From IMG/VR virus record IMGVR_UViG_3300047560_000851, positions 1 to 59,282 of that record: 59,282 nt of DNA; one strand, written 5' to 3'. Positions 34,031-44,059 of the stretch are shown here, piece after piece. Both the position numbers and the translations under genes were made by a program. This DNA is from a virus. A model generated the notes under the pieces. The model was given only the letters and a program-made list of their open reading frames with translations. It ran no database searches and was not told the origin of the DNA. The first letter of the stretch is position 1, and each line of letters opens with the position of its first letter.

Positions 34031-37000
34031 ATGCCATCAATAAATGATATTCGTAAGGCCAATCCTGGAGTATATGGCGGACTCACAGACTTTGAAATTG
34101 TAGACCGTTTATCCCAGCTCACTGGCAGACATCCTGACGCAATCGGATATGACTTAGGTGTTGCACCACGTAACGCTCCGGGTGCTATTACTGCGTTTAA
34201 AGGTAGTATGGGCGGAATTGCTGAAGGTGTTGGTCAGCTAGCTGGCGATATTACAGGTGGCGCATTACGAGATAACGCATTAGAGCGATATGGTCGAGAA
34301 GTTCAGCAACGCAATCCAATGGATATTACAGAGGGCGCTTCAGAAAGCGCCTTAGCTAATTTAGGTACTAACCTAATGGAGCGTCCAGGAAATGTTGTTG
34401 GTCAGGTTATCGGCGGTTCTATTGGATATATTACTCCAGGCGGTGTCGCTAAAGCAGGTCTAGGAGCATATCGTGGACTTCGTGGTATTCAAGCATTAGA
34501 AGCTGCATCTACAGCCACAAGAGCTGCTAAAGCTACAGGCACAGCCGCATACTTCGGTCTTCCTTCTTACGCACAAATCCGTACAGAACAAGAGAAACAA
34601 GGGCAGAATGAACTATCTGACATCTTAAAAGCAGGTATTGCTTCTACAGCAGTTGGCGGTATTGAAACTATTGCTGGTCCTGAAGCTATGTTAGCTCGGG
34701 GCGGCGTTAAAGGTTTAGGCGACGCTGGCAAAACATTCCTACGCACAGGTCTTAAACAAGGCGCGATGGAAGCTGGCGAAGAGCTTATGCAAAACCCAAT
34801 CGAGAATTGGGCGATGGGTCAAAATCCATTCAGCCGTGAGAATATCGATCAAACTCTTGCAGGTGCCGCAGCTGGTTTCGTAGGTGGTGGCGTTATGGGT
34901 TCTGCTATGCATCCATTGATGCGCAAGGCAGACGAGCAAGTAAGAACTAACTTAGAGTCTCGTAACTCGGTAGACATCCTTAACGAGCAACCTCGCACAA
35001 ACATTTCTCAAGCGCAAGATCGTATTAATTCAGGTCGCAATCTACCGCAGCTGGGTTTAGAGACTCAACCAGTACTAACTGTTACTCCGACAGGTGATGT
35101 ATTAACTACACCAGAACAAATTGATGCATGGGGTCAATTCGGCAAGAACCAAAAACAAGTTGGCGTTTCTGACGGTGAAGCAGTTCTAGTTAAACCATTG
35201 TCTATCGACGAAGCTAAGACTCGTAAGGATATTAGACTTGCTCTCGACCGCGAGTTTGCTCAAGGTAACATTTCAGAAGACCAGCATATTGAAGCTACAA
35301 ATGTAGTAGATACGCGCGGTAAATGGAACCTTTCAAAAGTTAAAGAAAATATCCGCGGCATTATCAAACCTGCGGACGAAGTAGCTGTAGCAGAAGACCA
35401 ACCAACACTAGCTAAATCAGTAAAAACTGGTGAAGGTCTAGACCTTGCTGCACAAAAAACACAGCCTGTAGGTATTGCCCGTGACGCTACTCCTGATGAA
35501 GTTGTGCGCTATAAAGACAAGATGGCAGGTATGCTACGTCAAGCGCTCACAGAAAAACAATTCCAAGCACTACAACTTACACGCGGTATCCGTAACTTTG
35601 AAGATTCTGGCTGGAAGATTGACCCAGAAACAGGCGAAGAGATGGTTCCAATGTCAGCAACTGTTGCTGGCAGAATGTCTAACTCGTCACGTCAAAATGC
35701 AAATGAGCATGCGAATAAAGGTTTAACTCGTTTACACAAACGCGCTTTTGAACTAGGTATTCCTGCAGACGCTGCAGAACGTATCCTTGGTATCCAAGGC
35801 GAACAAGCAATTGATGTAGGCACAATGTCTGAAGCTCAAGCTGCGCAAGCAGGGTTATCTTATCGTCGTGAGCAAGGCGCACCTATCAGCGCTATGTCAG
35901 AATCAGAAGATTTGGATACGACAGCGGAGAACTTCCAGCCAGAAACATACATTGCACCAGAAGTTGGATTTACTGCTCCTGAAGCTGTTATGGCAGAACA
36001 GGCACAGACCGAAGGGTTTGAAGCTCCTGCACAAGCGGCTGAAGTAGAGACACCAGTAGAAGAAACTGTCGGGTATGAACAAGACTTTGATTTATCTGCA
36101 AATGACTATGAAGACGCTAAAGACGTTTGGGAAATGCTCCAAGCTGAATTGGCTAAAAACGGTCAGGCAGTCCCAAATTGGGAAGATGTATCAGCTGCTG
36201 ATTTCCAGAAGTTCGCTGCAGCGACTAAGTATCACTTAAACAATCCGCAAGGCGCTGCTTCTATGGCAGCAATTACAAAGGCACAGGAGGCCGCGTATGG
36301 CACGACAACACAACCTAGCACTGCTGGACAAGTTGGCACCGCAGCAGAAACAAAAGCTGGTGAACCTAATGTTGGAAATCGCCAAGAAGCAAAACCAACC
36401 ACTCGTAGAGAAAAACCCACTGAGAGTACAGCAAGCGTAAAACGCTCTCAAGCCGAACGCCCAGAGAATCCAGCTAATGCTGTAAGCATGAAAGCTAAAC
36501 TCAAAAGGTTATTTTTCTCTCCAGCTAAGTTCGATGAACTTATTACCATTGTCCAAAATACAAACGAACTACCACTTAACGCAGTGAGAGCTGCTAAATT
36601 ATCCGCAGATGATACTACAGCACAAGCATTTGTTTGGCGCGGTCATGTTTATATGATTGCAGATAATATCGCTCAAGGCGATGAGCTTGCTGTATTGATG
36701 CACGAACTTGGTGTACATATTGGTGTGATGAACGCCTTAGACATTAAGACTATTCGCGATTTGGCGGGTCAGATTGTTGAGTGGAACCGTAACGATAATG
36801 GTTCAGTAGAATTCCAAGCCGCGCGTAATGCGATGGCAAGGCTTACGTCATACAAGAAGGGTCTTGAAGAACAAGGCGAAACTATCGAAGATGATTTATA
36901 CGCAGAGGAAGCTGTTGCGTACTTTGTTGAAGAGGCTGTTAAATTAGGTGTAAACCCTACAGCTATTGGCGAAGCTAAAGCAGGTACTATCCAATCATGG

Positions 37001-39931
37001 ATGAAGAGACTTGTTGATGCTTATCGTGCAGCTCTACGCGCCATTGGCTTTGGTCGTTTTGAAGATTTAAAAGCACAAGACATTATCGATTTCGCGTATG
37101 GTGTGGCTAATATGGAGTTGACGGAACCAACCGCTGCTGTAGAAGCTACTGCTACACCCAAGTTCTCCGTATCTCCAGTTGAGAAAACAGCTAAGAAGAT
37201 TTCAGGCTACACAGCCGAATTAGTGGGTGACTTGCCTAAGCCTGTGGGTGACGCAGTACGATACGCAGGTGATTCTGTACATGACATGGCTAAACGCGGT
37301 CTATGGTACTCAATGTTCACTAACGACCTGATTGACTTCGCAGCTAAATACATTCCTTCTGCTCGTGCATGGTATGACAAGATTGCTGCTAAATCAGTTG
37401 ACCAAATCAAACATGAAGCCGAAGTTGACCGTATTGCAGCGATGTCAGACAAACTATCACGCGAAGAATTTACTCGCACATGGCAGCTTATCCTCGACAT
37501 GACATCAAAACAAGTGTGGGGCTATAAACCTGCATGGAAAACTGATGTAACTGTCGACCCTGAAATGGAAGCCAGATACAACGAACTATCAGACGAAGAA
37601 CAAGAACTGATGGATGAAGTGTTCGAGCATGGCGAGAAGACAATTAAAGATGTACAGCGCGTACTAGACGAGATTGCAACTGCAGAATATCAAGCGCTAT
37701 TAGACAACGCTAAGACAGAAGAACAACGTCAAGAAATTCGTGCACAAGAAGCCAAATACAAGAAGATGTTCGGCAAAGTACTTGCTAAACTTGAAGGTCC
37801 TTACGCACCTATGCGCCGTGTTGGTAGCCATGTAGTTGTTGGTAAATCACAGCGATACTTAGATGCACAAGAAGCTAACGATACTGCAGCGATGGAAGAA
37901 ATGCGTACTAATCCAGATCACTACTGGGTTGAATTCGTGGATTCTATGGCGGAAGCTAAACGTATTGCTCGTGACTTATCAGGTAAGTATGCCTCAGTAA
38001 AACCATCAGCGAAGATTAACTTCAGCCAAGGGCAAGGCGTATTACCGTTCCAAGCGTTTGAACAAATTCGCAACATGATTAGCGAAAAAGAAGGTGACTT
38101 TGCATCACGCCTAAATGGTTTGGTGACAGAGCTATACCTAACATCACTCGCAGAAACAAGCTCACGCAAATCAGAATTACGCCGCGAAAATGTTAAGGGT
38201 CTTAACGCGGATACCATGTACAAAGCATTCGTATCTAAAGGCCGTGCTGATGCGCACTATATCGCAACGCTCAAAAACAGTTCTGATGTAGCTAAGTCAT
38301 TCGCTAATATGCGTAAAGAAGCGCTTGATAAAGGCGGTGACGCTGCTGATATTTTCATCGAGCTATCAAAACGCTACATGAATTCAATCGAGTTCAATCC
38401 AGCACCTGTAGTAAGTAAGATTATGGGTTTCAATACCATCTGGTCATTGCTCACTAAGCCAGCGTATTACTTGTATAACGCGACACAACCTGTGCTGATG
38501 ACTCAACCGTTCTTGTCACAGAAGCATGGCTATACCAAGTCAGGCAAGGCAATGACTCAAGCGTATAAAGAACTCGCAGGCATTAAGTCTTACATCAAGA
38601 ACCCAATGCTTAACGTGAACGATATGCCAGAAGATGTACGTCGTGCGCTTCATGACTTGATGGATGCAGGTAAGCTAGACATTACTATTACGCAAGATTT
38701 GGGCACTCGTATTGAAGCAGGGCAAGGCAAACTATCACGCGGTATGGCAAAGGTTGACCGTATGCTCCGCAACGCGGCCCAGAAAGTTGAGACTACTAAC
38801 CGTTTAGTGACAGCAATTGCTGCGTATCGCTTGGCTATGGATACAGAAGGTATGTCACATGAAAATGCAGTTAAGTATGCAGCTCGTGCGATTGACCAAA
38901 CTCAAGGCGATTACAGCAACTTAAATGCTCCACGCTTATTCAACGCTACGTCATTCCAACGCTTGGTATCTCAGTTCCGTAAGTTCCAGCTTATCCAGAT
39001 TTCATTCATTGTGCGTATGTTTAAAGACGCTATGGTTGGTGCCTCACTTGAAGAACGTGCTGCAGCTCGCCGTGCTCTTATGTATGTGCTAGGTCATCAT
39101 GCAGTTCTTGCTGGTGCATTAGGTCTTCCTGCTGCTAACATTATCGCTTGGGCATTTGCTGCATCTGGTGGTGATGACGAGCCTAAAGACTTAGAACTAG
39201 CGATGCGCAAGGCGATTGAAGATCAGTTCCTAGCAGACTTACTCACACGCGGTGTACCTGCTGCAGTATTCAATATCAACGTCTCACAAAACGTGGGCAT
39301 GGGTCAGGCATTTAGCTTGATGCCATTTACTGATATTACGTTTGATCGTGCAGGTTACGGTGAATTCTTACGCGGTATGTCAGGTCCATTTATTGGTGGT
39401 GTGGTTCCACAGATGTGGGAAGCTATGGGTAAGTTTGGCAGTGGTGATTATTACCAAGGTCTTGAAGGTGTTATGCCATCAGGTGCCCGTAATGCACTTC
39501 GTGCCATGAGAGAAGGTGTATCTGGTGTTACTAACACCCGTGGCGATGAGCTTGTATCTCCAGAAGAGATTTCGATGGGTGCAACATTCGCTAAACTCTT
39601 AGGCTTTAAGACAAATGATGATGCAAACCGTCAGATGATTCGTGGTAGACTAGCGGAATTCGAGCAGTTCTATCAAGACCGCACTTCACAACTGAAGAAG
39701 CAGTATGCTAAGGCGTACCGTGATGGCGATACAGAAGGTATGGTGGAAGCCCGTGACCATTGGCAAGAGATGAACGCGTCTAAATCAGAACTTGGGTTCA
39801 AGACACAGCCTATCAGTAACCTACTTAAAGCGCCTATGGAAGAAAGAAAACGTGAACGTGCCACAATCGGCGGTGTTCAGGTAACTAAAGCGAATAAACG
39901 ATTTGTTCAATCTCTAACAGAGGAGGAATAG
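34031..39931 (+). CDS. Giant internal virion / large polyvalent protein, 1966 aa
   Basis: By far the longest gene. Residues 50-280 contain glycine-rich hydrophobic helices that could insert into membranes. An acidic, P/A/T-rich linker spans roughly 640-820. A MHELGVHIG motif at about 890-898 resembles a variant zinc-peptidase site seen in large polyvalent phage proteins (HExxxH rather than the classic HExxH). The last 500 residues include LTKPAYYLYNATQPVLMTQP and a following helix array as in LPD38-type domains. It is probably ejected with the DNA and may act on the envelope or inside the host. The domain calls are pattern-based. Confidence 0.7.
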   Translation: MPSINDIRKANPGVYGGLTDFEIVDRLSQLTGRHPDAIGYDLGVAPRNAPGAITAFKGSMGGIAEGVGQLAGDITGGALRDNALERYGREVQQRNPMDITEGASESALANLGTNLMERPGNVVGQVIGGSIGYITPGGVAKAGLGAYRGLRGIQALEAASTATRAAKATGTAAYFGLPSYAQIRTEQEKQGQNELSDILKAGIASTAVGGIETIAGPEAMLARGGVKGLGDAGKTFLRTGLKQGAMEAGEELMQNPIENWAMGQNPFSRENIDQTLAGAAAGFVGGGVMGSAMHPLMRKADEQVRTNLESRNSVDILNEQPRTNISQAQDRINSGRNLPQLGLETQPVLTVTPTGDVLTTPEQIDAWGQFGKNQKQVGVSDGEAVLVKPLSIDEAKTRKDIRLALDREFAQGNISEDQHIEATNVVDTRGKWNLSKVKENIRGIIKPADEVAVAEDQPTLAKSVKTGEGLDLAAQKTQPVGIARDATPDEVVRYKDKMAGMLRQALTEKQFQALQLTRGIRNFEDSGWKIDPETGEEMVPMSATVAGRMSNSSRQNANEHANKGLTRLHKRAFELGIPADAAERILGIQGEQAIDVGTMSEAQAAQAGLSYRREQGAPISAMSESEDLDTTAENFQPETYIAPEVGFTAPEAVMAEQAQTEGFEAPAQAAEVETPVEETVGYEQDFDLSANDYEDAKDVWEMLQAELAKNGQAVPNWEDVSAADFQKFAAATKYHLNNPQGAASMAAITKAQEAAYGTTTQPSTAGQVGTAAETKAGEPNVGNRQEAKPTTRREKPTESTASVKRSQAERPENPANAVSMKAKLKRLFFSPAKFDELITIVQNTNELPLNAVRAAKLSADDTTAQAFVWRGHVYMIADNIAQGDELAVLMHELGVHIGVMNALDIKTIRDLAGQIVEWNRNDNGSVEFQAARNAMARLTSYKKGLEEQGETIEDDLYAEEAVAYFVEEAVKLGVNPTAIGEAKAGTIQSWMKRLVDAYRAALRAIGFGRFEDLKAQDIIDFAYGVANMELTEPTAAVEATATPKFSVSPVEKTAKKISGYTAELVGDLPKPVGDAVRYAGDSVHDMAKRGLWYSMFTNDLIDFAAKYIPSARAWYDKIAAKSVDQIKHEAEVDRIAAMSDKLSREEFTRTWQLILDMTSKQVWGYKPAWKTDVTVDPEMEARYNELSDEEQELMDEVFEHGEKTIKDVQRVLDEIATAEYQALLDNAKTEEQRQEIRAQEAKYKKMFGKVLAKLEGPYAPMRRVGSHVVVGKSQRYLDAQEANDTAAMEEMRTNPDHYWVEFVDSMAEAKRIARDLSGKYASVKPSAKINFSQGQGVLPFQAFEQIRNMISEKEGDFASRLNGLVTELYLTSLAETSSRKSELRRENVKGLNADTMYKAFVSKGRADAHYIATLKNSSDVAKSFANMRKEALDKGGDAADIFIELSKRYMNSIEFNPAPVVSKIMGFNTIWSLLTKPAYYLYNATQPVLMTQPFLSQKHGYTKSGKAMTQAYKELAGIKSYIKNPMLNVNDMPEDVRRALHDLMDAGKLDITITQDLGTRIEAGQGKLSRGMAKVDRMLRNAAQKVETTNRLVTAIAAYRLAMDTEGMSHENAVKYAARAIDQTQGDYSNLNAPRLFNATSFQRLVSQFRKFQLIQISFIVRMFKDAMVGASLEERAAARRALMYVLGHHAVLAGALGLPAANIIAWAFAASGGDDEPKDLELAMRKAIEDQFLADLLTRGVPAAVFNINVSQNVGMGQAFSLMPFTDITFDRAGYGEFLRGMSGPFIGGVVPQMWEAMGKFGSGDYYQGLEGVMPSGARNALRAMREGVSGVTNTRGDELVSPEEISMGATFAKLLGFKTNDDANRQMIRGRLAEFEQFYQDRTSQLKKQYAKAYRDGDTEGMVEARDHWQEMNASKSELGFKTQPISNLLKAPMEERKRERATIGGVQVTKANKRFVQSLTEEE

Positions 39932-39935
39932 TACA

Positions 39936-40047
39936 ATGGCTAAATCCCCAGCTTGGCAACGTAGTGAAGAAAAAGCTAACCAGCGATAAAACAGCAAAAG
40001 ATCCAGATAGTCGTATTAATAAATCATTAAGAGCATGGAAGTGCTAA
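39936..40047 (+). pseudogene. Decayed or frameshifted MAKSPAWQR-type small gene
   Basis: A good GAGGAG site precedes ATG 39936, which opens MAKSPAWQRSEEK and then hits a stop at 39987-39989. In the +1 frame the sequence continues LTSDKTAKDPDSRINKSLRAWKC to a stop at 40045-40047. Both ends match a widespread small phage protein family that begins MAKSPAWQR and ends SRI-x-K-x-L-x-x-W-x-C (memory). Here the conserved middle of the family is missing and the frame is broken, consistent with an internal deletion. Sequencing error or programmed frameshifting is less likely but possible. Confidence 0.65.
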
Positions 40048-40067
40048 ACAATTAAGGAGTAATAAGC

Positions 40068-40361
40068 ATGGCAGATCCAACCGGAGTTAAGGCAGTACAC
40101 GTATCAGCAACAGGCACAGCAGTGGCGGCGCCAGCAGGTTTATATGTTAAAGGGTATCAATCTCTATCAGGCGGTACGGCAGGTGATATTATTATTCGTG
40201 ATGGCGGTGCTTCAGGTACAACGCGTTTACAATTTAACATTCCAGCAAATACAAATAACCCGTTCTTCGGTTTAGTCCCCGGTGCAGGTATTATGTTTGA
40301 TACCGACATTCACGTGACATTACCAACCGGTGCATCGATTACGTTATTCTACGGTAAATAA
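40068..40361 (+). CDS. Small beta-rich virion-associated protein, 97 aa
   Basis: AAGGAG precedes ATG. A beta-sandwich-like sequence with VSATGTAVAAPAGLYVKGYQSL and GIMFDTDIHVTLPTGASITLFY. Similar small proteins are found in phage structural clusters, possibly head decoration. Function unproven. Confidence 0.6.
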   Translation: MADPTGVKAVHVSATGTAVAAPAGLYVKGYQSLSGGTAGDIIIRDGGASGTTRLQFNIPANTNNPFFGLVPGAGIMFDTDIHVTLPTGASITLFYGK

Positions 40362-40790
40362 TTGACCAAACCCGCTAGAGCAATCTGCGGGCATGCCGCG
40401 GAGCACTTTGTATGTTATGACCTCGCTAGGCGGGGTCTTTCCGCTGTTAGTAATCCATTTGAAGGCGCACCTTACGACATCATCGCCGACTATAAAGGCA
40501 GGCTACTCCGCATACAGGTCAAAGGAACGGATGAGGCATACATCGCGGATAGGGTGCAAGGCAAGAAGAAGTGGACTGTCAACGCTTACCAATATCATGT
40601 GAAGAAATCACAGCTTGAAGTAAGTGACATTGTGGCTTTTGTGGCTTTAGATATTGCGAAGGTAATCTACCGCACTCCAGCTGACTTAGTTAATAACGCC
40701 ACAGGTATTCAGTTTACCCCTGATGTTATGCAGGCTGGGTGCGATAAATCTCTCGTACAACTACTATCTGATTTGGACAACCTTAGCTGA
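40362..40790 (+). CDS. PD-(D/E)XK family endonuclease
   Basis: 142 aa starting from TTG immediately after the previous stop codon. The core has E14 (AAEHFVCYDLARRG), D39 (PYDIIADY) and Q52-V-K54 (LRIQVKG), the E-D-QxK arrangement of PDDEXK_5-like and Holliday-junction-resolvase-like nucleases. It may resolve branched DNA before packaging or degrade host DNA. It is the last rightward gene and its 3' end overlaps the convergent primase gene by 27 bp. No ribosome-binding site fits the TTG well, so it probably depends on coupling. Confidence 0.65.
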   Translation: MTKPARAICGHAAEHFVCYDLARRGLSAVSNPFEGAPYDIIADYKGRLLRIQVKGTDEAYIADRVQGKKKWTVNAYQYHVKKSQLEVSDIVAFVALDIAKVIYRTPADLVNNATGIQFTPDVMQAGCDKSLVQLLSDLDNLS

Positions 40791-43625
40791 TTCATTCGCC
40801 TTATCTGCAGCGTTAATCACGCGATCAAAGACAAACTCAACTACACGCTCTTGAGCAGATGGAAGATTAGTGCCGACTGCCAGTGTAAACTTCTCAGGTG
40901 CATCCGTTTTTAAGAACCCATTATCTTTGAGTTGCTTACGGAACACACGAGGAGCCACCGCATTTTTCACACACCATTCATCCATCGCCCTCGAGGACAC
41001 AATCACACGCTTGGCTGTATGGGCGATACGTGCCTTAACATCACCAAACAATCTGTATGACTCCATCGGTGTTTCCACAACTGAACGGCTTACATCTTTT
41101 GTTGCTAAGATATGTCCGCTCAAGAAGCCGAAGAACGCAGCTAACTGCTCTTCCACACCATATGTATTTTCTGAACGCATCATACGCATTTCCATAATGT
41201 GGTTCATCGCCCACTCGGTTACGCGCTTCAAGTCAAATCTGATGTAGTTCATGTTTTTCAGTAGGATACCACCGACGTATGCTGTCGCGATCAAGTCAAT
41301 AAAGAAACGCTCACGGGTATCATATGTTGCAGACTCATAGCCTAGCTTAGAACGCATCTTGAGGAATGCCTCACGTAGTCTAGCTTTTTCTGGTGCTGCA
41401 GCTTTAATGAACTGACGACCAATCTCACCATAATGTTCTTGTAGCAAGTTAAGCATCTCAGGTACGTTAATACCATCAAACAGCTTACCGTGGTCTGTGG
41501 TGACAGAAATTTCAAAGATACGTACCGCACTCGCATCTGCTCGTTGTTTCTCAAGCTGGTGCATAGACTCGGTGATGTTGGTGTTACCCGTAATCAAGCT
41601 AATTAACTTCCATGAATGTCTGATTGCAGACATATTACCCTTCTGGTCAGCACGGTCACGACCGCCACCATTGGACAGCGCATACAGCTTATCAGAAACT
41701 TGTGCTGGGTCTCGACCAGTTAATTCATCTAGTACGCAAGGCAAGTTGTGCATACAGCCAACGAATGGGTCAAATGCGTTCATTGTAGAGTTCTTGGTAT
41801 CGAATACGAAACTCTTACCGCGACCATAGATGGAGCATGCTGCCATGCCTACAGACGTCTTACCTTGACCACCTTCGCCCGTCATCGCGACAGGGATACC
41901 GTTCCAGTTATCTACATCAAATAGCGCCACAAGTGGTGATACCATCAATGCTAACGCAGTAAACTGATAAGCCTCAGCACCTGGACGATTGTAGATGTCG
42001 TTGAATATGTCAGCCCATTTTGCTGGTGAACCACTAGATACAAAGTTAGCAAAGTCTGTATCGAGACGACTACCTGCGGTGATGTTCGTTGCACGGATAA
42101 CTTGGTTTTCTACACCATCTGCGGTCATCAATCTGTCGCCAAATAAGAATGACGTATAGTTATCATGCCAGCCGTAGTGTTTGAATGTATTGATTTCTAC
42201 ACCGTTCTGCTTGAACTTCTCTAACCAAGCCTGTGTGTAAGACATAGCGCTGTTACCTAATCCTTTCTTGCTCTGCACGATAATCTCATAACTAGCTAAC
42301 GCTGCAGAAAAACCATCGGCTGATGCCAGTAACTTAGTAGGGATTTCAAACTGGCGCCACTTGTTCTTATTCACCTGCATCGTGTAACGCATCGCGAACG
42401 TACCGTCTTCTAATTGCACCCGTGTTGTTGGGTAGAACAATGTATCGCAAAATGGCTCCCATGCAGGAATACCATCGGCATCTTTTACTAGACGGGATAA
42501 CTTACCTGTTGCTTGGTTCCACTCGTAACCTTTAGGCCAATAGTGTGCGTAGTCAATCTTCTCAACTGAAACTTCTTCTGGCTGAACTAGTTCAGGAGCC
42601 TTAGCCTCTGCTGTGTATCCGAGCTGGATAGGAGATGTGACCTTACCTTTAAACTTACAGTTCGCACATAGGTGTGGGTTAGTCGCCTCAAACGTAGCGC
42701 ACGTCGTAGGTCCTGTCTGCCATCCGTCAATTTTGTTCTGTGTTTCTGCAGCATCATATCTTAGGTCTCCTTTACTCCACTCGTGGCAGAGGTCGTTACC
42801 TTCTACTGAATGTTTGATTACACCAATTGCATTACGCCATTCAGGCTCAGGGATTGAACCTTTCATGTCACGCATACGACCAATCTGCTGACACATACTT
42901 GCCATGATGACTGCTGATGATGGTGGATATTCCTGTTTCTCTGTTAAGCGTTCTACTTCAAAGATTGGGAACTGTTTGCGTTGCGGTGTGCTTAGGCTGT
43001 TCTCTCCAAGGTACTTATCAATCCCCGCCATAACGTCTGTGAACGGAGTTGGTATACCTTGTCTGATTAGACGTACAGTACGGTCGCCGTTCTTGCGCCA
43101 TGTAGAACCTACAGGTCTAAGGATTGAGGCTTGGTCTGTTGTACGTGCAGGGTCATGTTTAAACCCTAATGAGTCGAGTGCCGTTCTGAATCTAGCAACG
43201 CTTGCTTTCCATACAGAAATGTCGATCGCGTCTGTGAATACCCAGTAGCAATGTAGCCCACGACCTGATGAAACCATAGTAGGCATCTTGAGGCCGAGCT
43301 TACCGCATACTGAACCGAGTTCCATAGCGGCTTCTTTTTGAGTTTGGTATGAATCTGCCTTACCTACGTCAATATCCAGCCAGAAGCATTTAGCTGCTTT
43401 TACATTATTCTGTTTGCGGTTCTGGTCTGTTAAGTATGTAGCACATGCATGGTAGACTTCACTACCCTTGGCATCCATCTCTAGTGCAGCGTCTGCTGCT
43501 TCTTCAAAATCTGTGTAGAAGTGATGGACTATGTACTTAGAGCCATCTTGATTTGTTTTAAACTCTGCGAGGACGATGTATCCTTCGGCTGGAAGTATCT
43601 CTTCCAGAAATGATTTTGTGTCCAT
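40764..43625 (-). CDS. AEP-type DNA primase fused to a ring helicase (DUF927-like)
   Basis: 953 aa from ATG 43625, chosen for the GGGGG 5 nt upstream; an in-frame GTG at 43637 lacks a ribosome-binding site. The N-terminal domain has the archaeo-eukaryotic primase signature LDID (83-86) and SSGRGLHCYW with the catalytic His near 125. A Cys cluster (CATFEATNPHLCANC, about 309-323) may bind zinc. From about 480 a helicase region has YGWHD as in DUF927, Walker A GEGGQGKT (583-590) and Walker B LDE (632-634) and TGN sensor. It primes and unwinds the phage genome together with the family A polymerase. Confidence 0.82.
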   Translation of the reverse strand: MDTKSFLEEILPAEGYIVLAEFKTNQDGSKYIVHHFYTDFEEAADAALEMDAKGSEVYHACATYLTDQNRKQNNVKAAKCFWLDIDVGKADSYQTQKEAAMELGSVCGKLGLKMPTMVSSGRGLHCYWVFTDAIDISVWKASVARFRTALDSLGFKHDPARTTDQASILRPVGSTWRKNGDRTVRLIRQGIPTPFTDVMAGIDKYLGENSLSTPQRKQFPIFEVERLTEKQEYPPSSAVIMASMCQQIGRMRDMKGSIPEPEWRNAIGVIKHSVEGNDLCHEWSKGDLRYDAAETQNKIDGWQTGPTTCATFEATNPHLCANCKFKGKVTSPIQLGYTAEAKAPELVQPEEVSVEKIDYAHYWPKGYEWNQATGKLSRLVKDADGIPAWEPFCDTLFYPTTRVQLEDGTFAMRYTMQVNKNKWRQFEIPTKLLASADGFSAALASYEIIVQSKKGLGNSAMSYTQAWLEKFKQNGVEINTFKHYGWHDNYTSFLFGDRLMTADGVENQVIRATNITAGSRLDTDFANFVSSGSPAKWADIFNDIYNRPGAEAYQFTALALMVSPLVALFDVDNWNGIPVAMTGEGGQGKTSVGMAACSIYGRGKSFVFDTKNSTMNAFDPFVGCMHNLPCVLDELTGRDPAQVSDKLYALSNGGGRDRADQKGNMSAIRHSWKLISLITGNTNITESMHQLEKQRADASAVRIFEISVTTDHGKLFDGINVPEMLNLLQEHYGEIGRQFIKAAAPEKARLREAFLKMRSKLGYESATYDTRERFFIDLIATAYVGGILLKNMNYIRFDLKRVTEWAMNHIMEMRMMRSENTYGVEEQLAAFFGFLSGHILATKDVSRSVVETPMESYRLFGDVKARIAHTAKRVIVSSRAMDEWCVKNAVAPRVFRKQLKDNGFLKTDAPEKFTLAVGTNLPSAQERVVEFVFDRVINAADKANESAKVVQIR

Positions 43626-43680
43626 TAAAACCCCCACGTTTAGGACTTGTTATTCTACGCTTACCGCTACTGATAAACAA

Positions 43681-43977
43681 CTAAGTTTTTGCTAAATTCA
43701 ACTGCTTTCCTACGGCACCTAATATCAGGCGCTTTCGTTCAGCCCTTGGGGTTCCTAGCTTGAGGGGTAAATCTCCTGCATTAACAGCAGCTTGTACTAA
43801 AGACAATACCTTATCGACTCGCATATATAACTTCTCGTTAGGTTTTGCGCCGTTAATCCAAGCGTAAACAGCAGCGCGTGTCAGGGTTCGGACATTATCA
43901 TCTTTGTCCTTATACCTAATAAGCATTGCCAGTTCTGCGGCTGATATGTCCGCTTTTTGTATGATTGAAAAATCCAT
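43681..43977 (-). CDS. Helix-turn-helix DNA-binding protein, 98 aa
   Basis: A basic protein with a helix-turn-helix-like core: ADISAAELAMLIRYKD, then TRAAVYAWINGAKPNE, as in phage Cro/XRE-like regulators where the recognition helix carries A-V-x-x-W. A second helical half is rich in L and K. It lies between the primase and SSB-like genes. A replication or transcription regulator is plausible. No strong ribosome-binding site is seen, only CTGGAG. Confidence 0.55.
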   Translation of the reverse strand: MDFSIIQKADISAAELAMLIRYKDKDDNVRTLTRAAVYAWINGAKPNEKLYMRVDKVLSLVQAAVNAGDLPLKLGTPRAERKRLILGAVGKQLNLAKT

Positions 43978-44059
43978 CTCTCAACTCCAGAAAAAGTGCT
44001 GGTTACGTTTATCCAGCGTCAGAGGGCGTATGTTGCCATGACCGATTCTCGCGGGGGTT

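Noticed and set aside
36698-36718. Canonical zinc-protease site HExxH in the giant protein
   Set aside because: The spacing is HELGVH (HExxxH), so only a variant or degenerate site can be claimed.
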